Positions 40,389-48,292 of a stretch of DNA of 64,000 nucleotides are shown here, in pieces. This DNA comes from JADFXI01 sp963784135 (GTDB taxonomy: Bacteria; Nitrospirota; Thermodesulfovibrionia; Thermodesulfovibrionales; Dissulfurispiraceae). The translations under genes were made by a program, and so were the position numbers. The notes under the pieces were generated by a model that did not search any database, was not told the DNA's origin, and saw only the letters and a list, made by a program, of their open reading frames with translations. The stretch lies in the NCBI GenBank assembly GCA_963784135.1, contig CAWAQG010000014.1, positions 87,930 through 151,929 on the forward strand, given 5' to 3'. Every line of letters begins with the position of its first letter. Position 1 is the first letter of the stretch.

Positions 40389-41058
40389 GGCTTCACTCGG
40401 TCACACGTTTACAAACAAATCGCTTCTCGCAACTGCCCTTACCCATAAATCATATCACCATGAAAATGCAGGAGATGTGAAGACCAACAACGAACGGCTC
40501 GAATTCCTGGGCGATTCAGTGCTCGGTCTGATTATAGCGGAGGCCCTGTTCCTCAACAAAGAGTATCTTACCGAAGCCGGGATGTCGAAAATAAAATCCT
40601 ATCTTGTGAAAGAGCTGGTGCTTTTCGAGATGGCCTCCAGGCTGTCGCTGGGCAATTACCTGAGCCTCGGAAAAGGAGAGGAATTCACCGGAGGCCGGCA
40701 GAAAAGGTCTGTTCTTTCCGACGCCTTTGAGGCACTGGTCGGGGCGGTTTTTCTGGACAGCGATTATGTGACAGCCCGGGAGGTGGTCCTCAGGCTGTTT
40801 AATGACCGGATCTCACAAACGATCCTTGGAAAAGAGGACTACGACTTTAAAAGCGAGCTTCAGGAGAAGGTACAGAGCGCCGTAGGGACGCTCCCCGAGT
40901 ACCGGATAGTCAAGCAGGAGGGTGAGGAGCACAAAAAGATATTCACGGCTGAGGTATATATACACGGAAAGCTGTTCGGAAGCGGCACCGGCAAGAGTAA
41001 AAAGGAATCCCAGATGAGTGCAGCAAAAGAGGCGCTTAAAAAGCTAACAGATTCATAA
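40351..41058 (+). CDS. rnc: Ribonuclease III
   Basis: Cleaves double-stranded RNA (rRNA precursors, mRNA stems). 235 residues with the catalytic box NERLEFLGDSVLGLI and SDAFEALVGAVFLDS, then a C-terminal dsRNA-binding domain (DFKSELQEKVQSAVGTLPEY ... SAAKEAL). ATG 40351, with GGGGGAA upstream, is preferred over 40315. The stop region is inside the left arm of a fold-back element that continues to 41168. Given the number of long RNA hairpins in this region, it is a natural enzyme to process them. Confidence 0.95.
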   Translation: MPVLSSENIAGIEASLGHTFTNKSLLATALTHKSYHHENAGDVKTNNERLEFLGDSVLGLIIAEALFLNKEYLTEAGMSKIKSYLVKELVLFEMASRLSLGNYLSLGKGEEFTGGRQKRSVLSDAFEALVGAVFLDSDYVTAREVVLRLFNDRISQTILGKEDYDFKSELQEKVQSAVGTLPEYRIVKQEGEEHKKIFTAEVYIHGKLFGSGTGKSKKESQMSAAKEALKKLTDS

Positions 41059-41168
41059 AAAATCCATATGCTGCGTTACGCTGCATCCTTCGTCACTGCG
41101 ACGTACCTCAAGGTACGCCTCATTCCTCAGGCTTTGCGCGCCTTGCCTATGGACTTTTTATGAATCTG
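41048..41168. repeat. Fold-back element on the rnc stop, 21-bp terminal inverted repeats
   Basis: Arms 41048-41068 and 41148-41168 match in inverted orientation at 20 of 21 bases (CAGATTCATAAAAAATCCATA). The left arm contains the last rnc codons and stop, so the right arm is an inverted copy of the rnc end. The centre holds a palindrome, GTACCTCAAGGTAC, at about 41103. It ends 10 bases before the next ATG. Confidence 0.75.
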
Positions 41169-41178
41169 TATAAACTGT

Positions 41179-42420
41179 ATGAGCATGAATAAGAAGATAC
41201 TATCATGGTGCCTGTACGATTTTGCCGGCTCCGGCTACTCAGCTGTTATTGCCGCGGTCATATTTCCTGTTTACTATACGAACGTTATTGTCGGCAACGC
41301 ATCAGGCCACGGTGATATCTGGTGGGGCAGGGCTATATCGTTAAGTATGGCGCTTGTTGCGGTCAGTTCTCCCTTCCTGGGCGGCATCGCTGATTATGCA
41401 AAAATACGGAAAAAGCTGCTCTTTGCTTACACTTTTTTGTGTATTGCCCCTGTTGCGGCCCTTTATTTTTTACGAGAGGGAATGGCGGTGGAGGGCTTCA
41501 CGCTCATCGTGCTTGCCAATCTCGGCAAGGAAGGGGGGCTCGTTTTTTATAATTCCTTCTTGCCGGAAATTGCGAGGCCTGAATACCAGGGGAGGGTTTC
41601 CTCGTGGGGTTATGCAATCGGATATGCAGGGTCGATCTCGTCGCTGTTGTTGGCGCTGGCGCTGATAGACAAGGGGTTGCTGACGGCTTCCTGGCCCATG
41701 TCCGCGCTTTTCTTTCTGCTTTTTTCTCTCCCGGCTTTCGCTTTCCTGCCTCCTGACGGAATATCAACGCTGAGGGTGTCCGGGGCCGCACGGGAAGGCT
41801 TGCGGTATTCGCTTTCCACATTAAAGAAAATATGGGCGAACAGAGAGCAAAAAAAACTTCTGATCGCTTATCTCATTTACGCGGATGGCGTAAATACAGT
41901 CATAGTTTTTTCGAGCATTTTTGCGGCAACAACGCTTCATTTTGGTCCGCGGGAATTGATTTTAGTTTTTCTTACAGTCCAGTTTACGGCGCTTGCCGGA
42001 GCGTTTCTGTTTGCAAAGCCTACCGATGTGTGGGGACCAAAGAAAGTGGTGGTGCTCTCTTTATATTTGTGGACTATGGTATCGGTTGCCGCCTTCTTTG
42101 TGACTGCAAAGATATATTTTTTTATTATTGCCGCGGCAGCGGGCTTAGGGCTCGGCACGGTGCAGGCTGCAACAAGGGCCTTTTATGCCGGGTTCATTCC
42201 GGCCGGCCAGGAATCGGAGTATTTTGGTGTTTACTCGCTGATGGGCAAAACGTCTGCCATTGCAGGCCCCATCCTTTTCGGCTATATATCTTCAACATTC
42301 GGCAGCCAGCGGCCTGCGGTGCTCTCTGTGAGCGCCTTTTTTATCGCAGGACTTTTAATAGTCCGGACTGTCAAAGGCGGCGGGCCCAATATAAGGGTAA
42401 AAGAAGATTGTGTTGGATAG
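41179..42420 (+). CDS. UMF1-family MFS permease (Atg22-like)
   Basis: 413 residues with about 12 membrane spans. N-terminal KKILSWCLYDFAGSGYSAVI (the DFANS-like start of UMF1 proteins), then VSSPFLGGIADYAKIRK (loop 2-3 motif). Family members are broad and poorly characterised efflux or uptake permeases. The final residues (VKGGGPNIRVKE) are encoded by the first copy of a 36-bp direct repeat, so the original C-terminus may have been changed. Substrate unknown. Confidence 0.85.
   Translation: MSMNKKILSWCLYDFAGSGYSAVIAAVIFPVYYTNVIVGNASGHGDIWWGRAISLSMALVAVSSPFLGGIADYAKIRKKLLFAYTFLCIAPVAALYFLREGMAVEGFTLIVLANLGKEGGLVFYNSFLPEIARPEYQGRVSSWGYAIGYAGSISSLLLALALIDKGLLTASWPMSALFFLLFSLPAFAFLPPDGISTLRVSGAAREGLRYSLSTLKKIWANREQKKLLIAYLIYADGVNTVIVFSSIFAATTLHFGPRELILVFLTVQFTALAGAFLFAKPTDVWGPKKVVVLSLYLWTMVSVAAFFVTAKIYFFIIAAAAGLGLGTVQAATRAFYAGFIPAGQESEYFGVYSLMGKTSAIAGPILFGYISSTFGSQRPAVLSVSAFFIAGLLIVRTVKGGGPNIRVKEDCVG
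42370..42405. repeat. 36-bp direct repeat, left copy (end of the UMF1 gene)
   Basis: Identical to 45912-45947 over all 36 bases. The left copy encodes KGGGPNIRVKE near the permease C-terminus. Confidence 0.85.
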
Positions 42421-42528
42421 CGCAATATCGAATTCTTTCTTGAAGACTATTTGGTAGTGGCCCAGTTTGTTATTGCTATGCTTTTCCTTAGATGATATGC
42501 TTTTACTGAAAATATCCGTCATGGATTT

Positions 42529-45117
42529 ATGACGGATACAAAAGGGCTTATTCTCCCTATGGTTTTTTATAAAGGGCCAAGCATGATAGAATTTTTTCCG
42601 GACAGACAAACAGTTGAACCTCAGGTTAGAAAAGAAGCTATAGTCCCCATAAAGCTCATCCTGATATTTGCCATCCTGTCGGTGGGGATAATCGCCGCCG
42701 GCTGCATAACTTATAGCGGCTACAAGAAGCACTATCGTGCCGAGGTGGAGCATGAGCTTACGGTCATTGCAGACCTGAAGGTCGCCCAACTGGTGCGTTG
42801 GATAGGCGATTGCAAGGGGGATGCCGAGCTGATTTTCAATAACACCCCATTTTCTAATCTGGCGCGGCGCTACATAAGGGACCCTCAAGACAGTGTCGCG
42901 GAACAACAACTGCGGGGATGGCTGGATGAGTACTTGACAGGCCATGATTACGACCAGGTCCGGCTGCTTGATACTCAGGGCGTGACCCGCATGTCATCCC
43001 CTGCCGGACAGCCGCCTGCCTCAGCCGCTGTTACGGACCGCCTGGCGGAAGTGTTGCGTTCAGGGCGGATAACGATCGTTGACTTCTACCGGGGTGATCA
43101 TGTTCAACGGCCATACCTCTCAATTCTCATTCCTATACGCGATATATCGGCAGGTAAGCGGGTCATCGGGACCATTTCCCTCCGGGTTGATCCTGAAAGG
43201 TATCTTTATCCTTTTATACTGAGTTGGCCCACGCCGAGCCGGACAGCGGAGACACTGCTTGTCCGGCGCGACGGGAATGACGTTCTTTTCCTGGTTGACC
43301 TCAGGTTCAGAAAAGATGCGGCGCTCAATCTTAGGGTACCTCTGAATAAAACGGACAGACCGCCGGTAATGGCGGTACTGGGGCGGACCGGGATAGTGGA
43401 AGGAGTTGACTACCGTGGCGAGCCCGTAATTGCCGACATTCGCCCTGTGCCTGGTTCGCCGTGGTTTCTCGTGACCCGCAAGAATACCTCGGAAGTATAC
43501 GGGCAGGCGAGAGGGCAATTATGGATGATAGTTGGGTTGGTGACAGCCCTGCTCTTCGGCTCCGGCACTGGGTTGGCCCTTGTCTGGAGGCAACAGGCCA
43601 TTGCCTTCTATAAAGAGCGCGAGAAAGCGGAGGCAGCACAGAGACTGCTTAGCTCCATTGTGGAGTCATCAGACGATGCGATTATCAGCAAGGACTTGGG
43701 CGGCACTATTCTCAGCTGGAATGTCGGCGCACAGAAAATATACGGCTATTCAGCCGACGAGGTTGTCGGGAAATCCTTATCGCTCCTTGTCCCGCCTGAT
43801 ATGGCCGACGAAATACCTGAGATCATGGAAAGGCTGAAGAAGGGTGAAGCCATTAAACACTATGAAACTGAGCGGATACGAAAGGATGGCGGTAGAATCT
43901 TCGTATCAATTACCCTGTCGCCTATCCGCGATGATGCCGGGAAAATTTTTGGGGCTTCGACAATAACCAGAGACATCACCGAGCGCAGAAGGATGGAGGA
44001 GGAACGGCAAAAGATTTCTGAGGAGATTCAGGACCTTTATAACAATGCGCCCTGCGGATACCATTCGCTTGACGCGGATGGAGTATTTGTCAGGGTGAAT
44101 GATACGGAACTCTCCTGGCTGGGCTACTCTCGTGAAGAAATACTGGAGAAAAAGAGATTTACGGATATAATAACGGAAAAAAGCTTGGAAATATTTAAAG
44201 AGAATTTCCCAGGTTTTAAGGAGCGGGGTTGGGTTTATGGTCTTGAATTTGAAATGGTCCGCAAAGATGGAACAATTATGCCTGTGAGCCTGAGTGCGAC
44301 AGCCGTAAAAGACTCCGCAGGCAATTTTATAATGAGCCGTTCGACTATATATGACATAACTGAACGCAAGAAGTCGGAAGAGGAAATTATGAAACTGAAT
44401 AAGGACCTGCAGCGCTCCCTGGAGGAACTTGAAGTAGCCTACGAGGATATGGAGAGTTTTAGCTATTCGGTATCTCATGACCTCCGCGCGCCCTTGCGGA
44501 TAATAGGCGGCATGTCGGAAATTTTGCTGAAGAATTACTATGACACGCTCGATGACAAAGGCAAAAATTTCTTAAAGCTGATCCTTGAAAATATAAAGAG
44601 GATGGACCAGCTTATCCTGGCCCTGCTCGATTTATCCAAAGTAGGCAGAAAGGAATTGAAGATAGTTGAGATAGATATGGAGAATGCAGCAACGCTGATT
44701 GCCGGTGACCTTAAAGCAATGGCCCCTGAACGTAATATTACTGTGACTGTCGGGAAGCTTCCGTCTGCGCATGGCGACCTCGCATTGATACGCCAGGTGT
44801 TTGCAAACCTCCTGTCCAATGCAATTAAATTCACAAAGGGCAGGGATGTCGCGCATATCGAGGTCGGGGACCGGTGCGAGGAGAGTGAAAATATTTATTA
44901 CGTGAAAGACAACGGCGCCGGTTTTAATCCGGAGTTAGAAGATAAACTTTTTAAAGTTTTTCAGCGCTTGCACAGCGCACAGGAATTCGAAGGTATCGGC
45001 ATTGGATTGTCCATTGTCTATCGTATTATCAGCCGCCACAACGGAAGGGTATGGGCCGAAGGAAGGCCGGATGAAGGGGCCACGTTTTATTTTTCTCTGC
45101 CAAGGGGAAAAGCGTGA
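42529..45117 (+). CDS. Cache-PAS-PAS sensor histidine kinase
   Basis: 862 residues. Two membrane segments (about 42-62 and 328-350) bracket a periplasmic Cache-type domain. Cytoplasm: PAS 1 (SIVESSDDAIISKDLGGTIL), PAS 2 (CGYHSLDADGVFVRVND), the phospho-His box YSVSHDLRAPLRIIGGMSE and an ATPase domain with IKFTKGRDV and GIGIGLSIVYRII. It has no receiver domain. ATG 42583 is a possible later start. It lies between the UMF1 gene and a RAYT element. No response regulator is adjacent, so it is an orphan kinase. Confidence 0.88.
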   Translation: MTDTKGLILPMVFYKGPSMIEFFPDRQTVEPQVRKEAIVPIKLILIFAILSVGIIAAGCITYSGYKKHYRAEVEHELTVIADLKVAQLVRWIGDCKGDAELIFNNTPFSNLARRYIRDPQDSVAEQQLRGWLDEYLTGHDYDQVRLLDTQGVTRMSSPAGQPPASAAVTDRLAEVLRSGRITIVDFYRGDHVQRPYLSILIPIRDISAGKRVIGTISLRVDPERYLYPFILSWPTPSRTAETLLVRRDGNDVLFLVDLRFRKDAALNLRVPLNKTDRPPVMAVLGRTGIVEGVDYRGEPVIADIRPVPGSPWFLVTRKNTSEVYGQARGQLWMIVGLVTALLFGSGTGLALVWRQQAIAFYKEREKAEAAQRLLSSIVESSDDAIISKDLGGTILSWNVGAQKIYGYSADEVVGKSLSLLVPPDMADEIPEIMERLKKGEAIKHYETERIRKDGGRIFVSITLSPIRDDAGKIFGASTITRDITERRRMEEERQKISEEIQDLYNNAPCGYHSLDADGVFVRVNDTELSWLGYSREEILEKKRFTDIITEKSLEIFKENFPGFKERGWVYGLEFEMVRKDGTIMPVSLSATAVKDSAGNFIMSRSTIYDITERKKSEEEIMKLNKDLQRSLEELEVAYEDMESFSYSVSHDLRAPLRIIGGMSEILLKNYYDTLDDKGKNFLKLILENIKRMDQLILALLDLSKVGRKELKIVEIDMENAATLIAGDLKAMAPERNITVTVGKLPSAHGDLALIRQVFANLLSNAIKFTKGRDVAHIEVGDRCEESENIYYVKDNGAGFNPELEDKLFKVFQRLHSAQEFEGIGIGLSIVYRIISRHNGRVWAEGRPDEGATFYFSLPRGKA

Positions 45118-45160
45118 CATTCTTCTGATGATGTGGCGGTGTTCCCTCAATATTAGGAAT

Positions 45161-45908
45161 AAAGGGGGACACATCCCATTTTCAATCTTTTCTTTTCGGT
45201 CTTCCTTGCGGCCTTTTCGCCAGCCGTCTTTTGAGCGACTGTTCCACGCCACTGATAAACACCTCGTCGCCAAAAGGTCTTCCTGTCCTCGTACAGTAAC
45301 GTACAGCCTCCTTTTCTTCTTCCGGTGTGCCGGAGAGCAGCAACTTGATGTAGTCCTGTCGCCTGTCGTTAGTGAAGAACTCCTCACCAAGCACTTCATC
45401 TCTTGTCCCCTTTACATGTGCTCGGGCGCTTGAGTAATCATAGTCTTCGGCCTTGTTCACTATCCCTGCCCGCACCGGATTTTGTTCTATATATCGGGCA
45501 ACCGCCCATAAATACCTCTCCTCATCAACGATGCAGGAATGATAACGGCTCTCCCACAGTCTGCCGGTTCGCCCGTATTTTCTGTTCACATGTTGCGTAT
45601 AACATAGAGTTACTCCCTGCATCATTTTAAAAAGCGAAGATTCGGAGGTCGGTCTTATCAGCATATGGCAATGGTTGGTCATAAGGCAGTATGCCGTTAT
45701 TGAGACCGACCATTTTTCAGAATACTTTTTTATCAGTCTGAGGTATTGTCGTCTATCCTCTTCGTCAAAAAAGAGATCGGCCCTGTTATTGCCACGCTGT
45801 ATAACGTGATGGGGAAAGCCCTGTGCCACTGCACGTGCGATTTTCGGCATGCGGAAAGTCTAAACCGAAAAAGATGAGATGTTCATTAATTGGGATGTGT
45901 CCCCCTTT
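45161..45908 (-). mobile_element. RAYT element with terminal inverted repeats
   Basis: Arms 45161-45180 and about 45889-45908 pair (AAAGGGGGACACATCCCATT against its complement, with one extra T). They flank the REP-associated tyrosine transposase gene exactly. The right arm is directly followed by the second copy of a 36-bp direct repeat. The compact layout supports a complete element. Confidence 0.75.
45182..45850 (-). CDS. REP-associated tyrosine transposase (RAYT, Y1_Tnp family)
   Basis: 222 residues. The HUH-type site is MTNHCHMLIRP, followed by LWESRYHSCIVDEERYLWAV with the conserved Tyr region and YIEQNPVRAGIV. The C-terminal TRTGRPFGDEVFIS and GRPKRKD are the usual RAYT tail. RAYTs mobilise or maintain REP palindromes by single-strand cleavage. 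REP-like ATTCCCG hairpins occur in this window, but a link to this protein is not shown. The gene starts within 40 bases of the right element arm. Confidence 0.9.
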   Translation of the reverse strand: MPKIARAVAQGFPHHVIQRGNNRADLFFDEEDRRQYLRLIKKYSEKWSVSITAYCLMTNHCHMLIRPTSESSLFKMMQGVTLCYTQHVNRKYGRTGRLWESRYHSCIVDEERYLWAVARYIEQNPVRAGIVNKAEDYDYSSARAHVKGTRDEVLGEEFFTNDRRQDYIKLLLSGTPEEEKEAVRYCTRTGRPFGDEVFISGVEQSLKRRLAKRPQGRPKRKD

Positions 45909-45911
45909 TCC

Positions 45912-45947
45912 GTCAAAGGCGGCGGGCCCAATATAAGGGTAAAAGAA
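45912..45947. repeat. 36-bp direct repeat, right copy
   Basis: Identical to 42370-42405. In the permease frame it would read KGGGPNIRVKEKQV and stop at 45957-45959. That may be the original end of the permease gene. Confidence 0.85.
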
Positions 45948-45961
45948 AAGCAAGTGTGATG

Positions 45962-46510
45962 TCATTTGTCTCCTCCTTGTTTGTCACGGTCAGGTTTGGG
46001 AGGTGACGGGAACAGGGCATAGGGGGTCGTTGGTTCCTGATTGGGAGGTAAATAAGCTGGAGCGGCTTCACCGCTTGCACCCATATATCGAATAAATTGA
46101 TAAATGGCTTTCAAATCTTCTTTTTTCATTATATTCAGCGCATACCACGGCATCGGGGGCCTGGCTTTCAAAGTTCGCGCAGTCTTCACCCATTGACCTT
46201 CCGTCATCGCATTGATAAAGATCCGCAAATTTGCTGCGTAAGTTGTTCCCCACGGACCCCTCCATCCAAACCTGTCCCCTGTGAGCCATATTTTTTCCGG
46301 CACTTTTCCCTCTGAAAGCAAATACCCAGGTGTGTGGCAATCGTTGCACCCGCCAATAATCGACAGATAGCGCCCATAATCAACCTGTTTCATATCGAAG
46401 CTCTTAGCAGGATTTTTCTGGGAAGCTTTTTCTGCATACGCAGCATCGATGGAAATAAACCCGAAGATAAGCGTCACCAGAAGTATCAGTGTCTTTCGCA
46501 TTGATTCCAT
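45962..46510 (-). CDS. Periplasmic c-type cytochrome
   Basis: 182 residues with a signal peptide (KTLILLVTLIFGFISIDAAYA, cleavage after AYA). It has one haem-binding CNDCH (SIIGGCNDCHTPG) and a probable Met ligand in ARPPMPWYALN. This resembles the mono-haem cytochromes attached to membrane dehydrogenases. The end is Pro-rich. ATG 46498 (MRKTLIL) is a possible alternative. No partner oxidase or dehydrogenase lies nearby. Confidence 0.88.
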   Translation of the reverse strand: MESMRKTLILLVTLIFGFISIDAAYAEKASQKNPAKSFDMKQVDYGRYLSIIGGCNDCHTPGYLLSEGKVPEKIWLTGDRFGWRGPWGTTYAANLRIFINAMTEGQWVKTARTLKARPPMPWYALNIMKKEDLKAIYQFIRYMGASGEAAPAYLPPNQEPTTPYALFPSPPKPDRDKQGGDK

Positions 46511-46719
46511 TTTACTCCCTCCGCTTCATTTATGTGAGACTGGTTTGTTTAACTCCTGAAATTATCTTGGGCATCAGATGCCTTTGTTTAAATTATAGCT
46601 GAACAATAGGGCGCGTCAATCAGTAGGAGAACAAAGGGTTTTCCGATCGTATCCTGAACAATACGAATAGCAGAGAAAGCTGTGTACTTCAGAAAGGACA
46701 CTTGCCTCTCATTACCGAC

Positions 46720-47382
46720 TTATTTCTCTTTCAGCTGGATCGCCTCCACCCTTACGCGGGCGAGGCCCTTGCCGTAAAATTCAAGTTTCCTGGCAGCTCC
46801 CATGCTGAGGTCTATGATCCTTTCTCCTGATTTGGCATTCTGCTCGCTCGGAAAAGGTCCGCGGTCATTCACCCTCACGATTATAGATTTCTTGTTTTCA
46901 AGGTTTGTCACCTTCACAAACATGGGGATAGGAAGATATTTATGTGCCGCCGACAGGCCGTTGGGATTGAAGACTTCGCCGTTTGCGGTCATCCTGCCGC
47001 TCTCATAGCCATACCAAGATGCAATGCCCTCTTCCCTGTAATGTGACGCCTTTTCGGGTGACATCGGAACGTACTGCTTTCCTGCGACCATGTAAGGTGC
47101 GGTTTTTACCCTGCCCTGCCGTATCGCCTCTTTTACCGGAAGACCATCGATGCTCTCAATTTCCTCGTGGGTCAATGCCCATTCAATGGGCGCCTTTACA
47201 ACCTCGTAAGTGTATCCACCGATTCTGTAGATTATTTTCGTGGTGCCTGCAGTAACCTCACATGTTGTTTCCACGACCCAAACTGCTTTTTTGGCGGCAT
47301 CATAGGGCGCGGTAATTACAAAACAGCCGACTGAGGATGCCGCAACTGCTCCAAGGCACAGGAAAACAACCGTCTTTTTCAT
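46720..47382 (-). CDS. rlpA: RlpA-like lipoprotein (septal lytic transglycosylase family)
   Basis: 220 residues with a lipobox (SSVGC, Cys about 20) and a double-psi beta-barrel: EEGIASWYGYESGRMTANGE, NPNGLSAAHKYLPIPMFVKV and VRVNDRGPFP with the catalytic Asp region. RlpA proteins cut glycan strands lacking stem peptides at the division septum. There is no SPOR domain. It lies 16 bases after the parA stop and is presumably co-transcribed with it. Confidence 0.88.
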   Translation of the reverse strand: MKKTVVFLCLGAVAASSVGCFVITAPYDAAKKAVWVVETTCEVTAGTTKIIYRIGGYTYEVVKAPIEWALTHEEIESIDGLPVKEAIRQGRVKTAPYMVAGKQYVPMSPEKASHYREEGIASWYGYESGRMTANGEVFNPNGLSAAHKYLPIPMFVKVTNLENKKSIIVRVNDRGPFPSEQNAKSGERIIDLSMGAARKLEFYGKGLARVRVEAIQLKEK

Positions 47383-47398
47383 TTGTTGATTACTGAAT

Positions 47399-48175
47399 CT
47401 ATTTTATGTGGTTATTGATCCATTGTGCGACGGCGCGGTAATCTGAAGCGCCGTTGGAGGAAGGAGCAAAGGCTATGATGGGCTTGCCGAAAGCGGGTGA
47501 CTCGGCAAGGGCCGCGCTTTCGCGGACCAGCGGGGCTATTATGCCCGGAAAATCTTTCTCCAAGTGTGACATGACGGAGGCATGGATGCGCCTGCGGGGG
47601 TGCGCACGGCAGGGAACAATCGCCAGGAGCATGGGGTTGCGGTCCCGATGGTCCCTGGCTATCGCCTCAATGGTTTCGGTCATCTGGTGTAAACCCGCAG
47701 CGGCAAGATGAGTTGCCTCAACCGGCATCAGCACCCCGCTGCTTGCATTTAGTGCCGCAAGGGTAAGAACGCCCATGCTTGGCGGGCAATCGACGATGAT
47801 CCAGTCCCATGCGCCCTCCGTATAGCGAAGGCTGTTAAACAAAATCTCCTTGCCGAGAGCGCCCGAAAAAAGCTGCCATGCCCCTATGAGGCCGGGCCCA
47901 GCCGGCACGAGGTCTACCCCGGCAGTCCTGGTTGCCTGGACCGGGAGGGCAATAGACTTTTGCAATGATTGGAAAAGCCGAGCGCCGTCATCCTTAAAAC
48001 CAAAAGCGAGGCTGGCGCTGCCTTGAGGATCAAGGTCAATGACGAGTACCTTGTTACCCACTTCCCCGAGACAAGCAGCCACATTAACGGTCGTGGTCGT
48101 TTTGCCGACGCCGCCTTTATGGTTGACGACTGATAGAACGTAACGCTTTTTGCGGCCTTGGCCCTTTTGCATCAT
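47399..48175 (-). CDS. parA: Orphan ParA-family ATPase
   Basis: 258 residues with deviant Walker A (VVNHKGGVGKTTTTVNVAA), Walker B (VIDLDPQGSASLAFG) and DWIIVDCPPSMGVLTLAAL. Such ATPases position plasmids, chromosome origins or protein complexes. No parB and no parS-like site were seen, so a role in positioning a protein complex is as likely as DNA partition. ATG 48175 is used because the promoter below would start transcription there; an upstream ATG at 48211 lies within the promoter. Confidence 0.88.
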   Translation of the reverse strand: MMQKGQGRKKRYVLSVVNHKGGVGKTTTTVNVAACLGEVGNKVLVIDLDPQGSASLAFGFKDDGARLFQSLQKSIALPVQATRTAGVDLVPAGPGLIGAWQLFSGALGKEILFNSLRYTEGAWDWIIVDCPPSMGVLTLAALNASSGVLMPVEATHLAAAGLHQMTETIEAIARDHRDRNPMLLAIVPCRAHPRRRIHASVMSHLEKDFPGIIAPLVRESAALAESPAFGKPIIAFAPSSNGASDYRAVAQWINNHIK

Positions 48176-48181
48176 GCATTG

Positions 48182-48211
48182 ATTATACACCAGGGGGTTT
48201 CTGTGCGGCAA
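48182..48211 (-). promoter_or_regulatory. Promoter for a probably leaderless parA
   Basis: On the minus strand TTGCCG (48211-48206), an 18-base spacer and TATAAT (48187-48182). The predicted start is about 7 bases on, at the ATG at 48175-48173. No Shine-Dalgarno sequence precedes that ATG. Confidence 0.5.
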
Positions 48212-48292
48212 TATGCCCAGCTATGGTAAAATATAAATTATTTTGTTCCTCCGATTAATTATTCGGTGGTTACTATTATTGAGGTGAAAAAA

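Noticed and set aside
45182..45850. Possible CRISPR or phage neighbourhood around the RAYT
   Set aside because: No spaced direct repeats, integrase or phage structural gene was seen; the repeats are terminal to the RAYT only.
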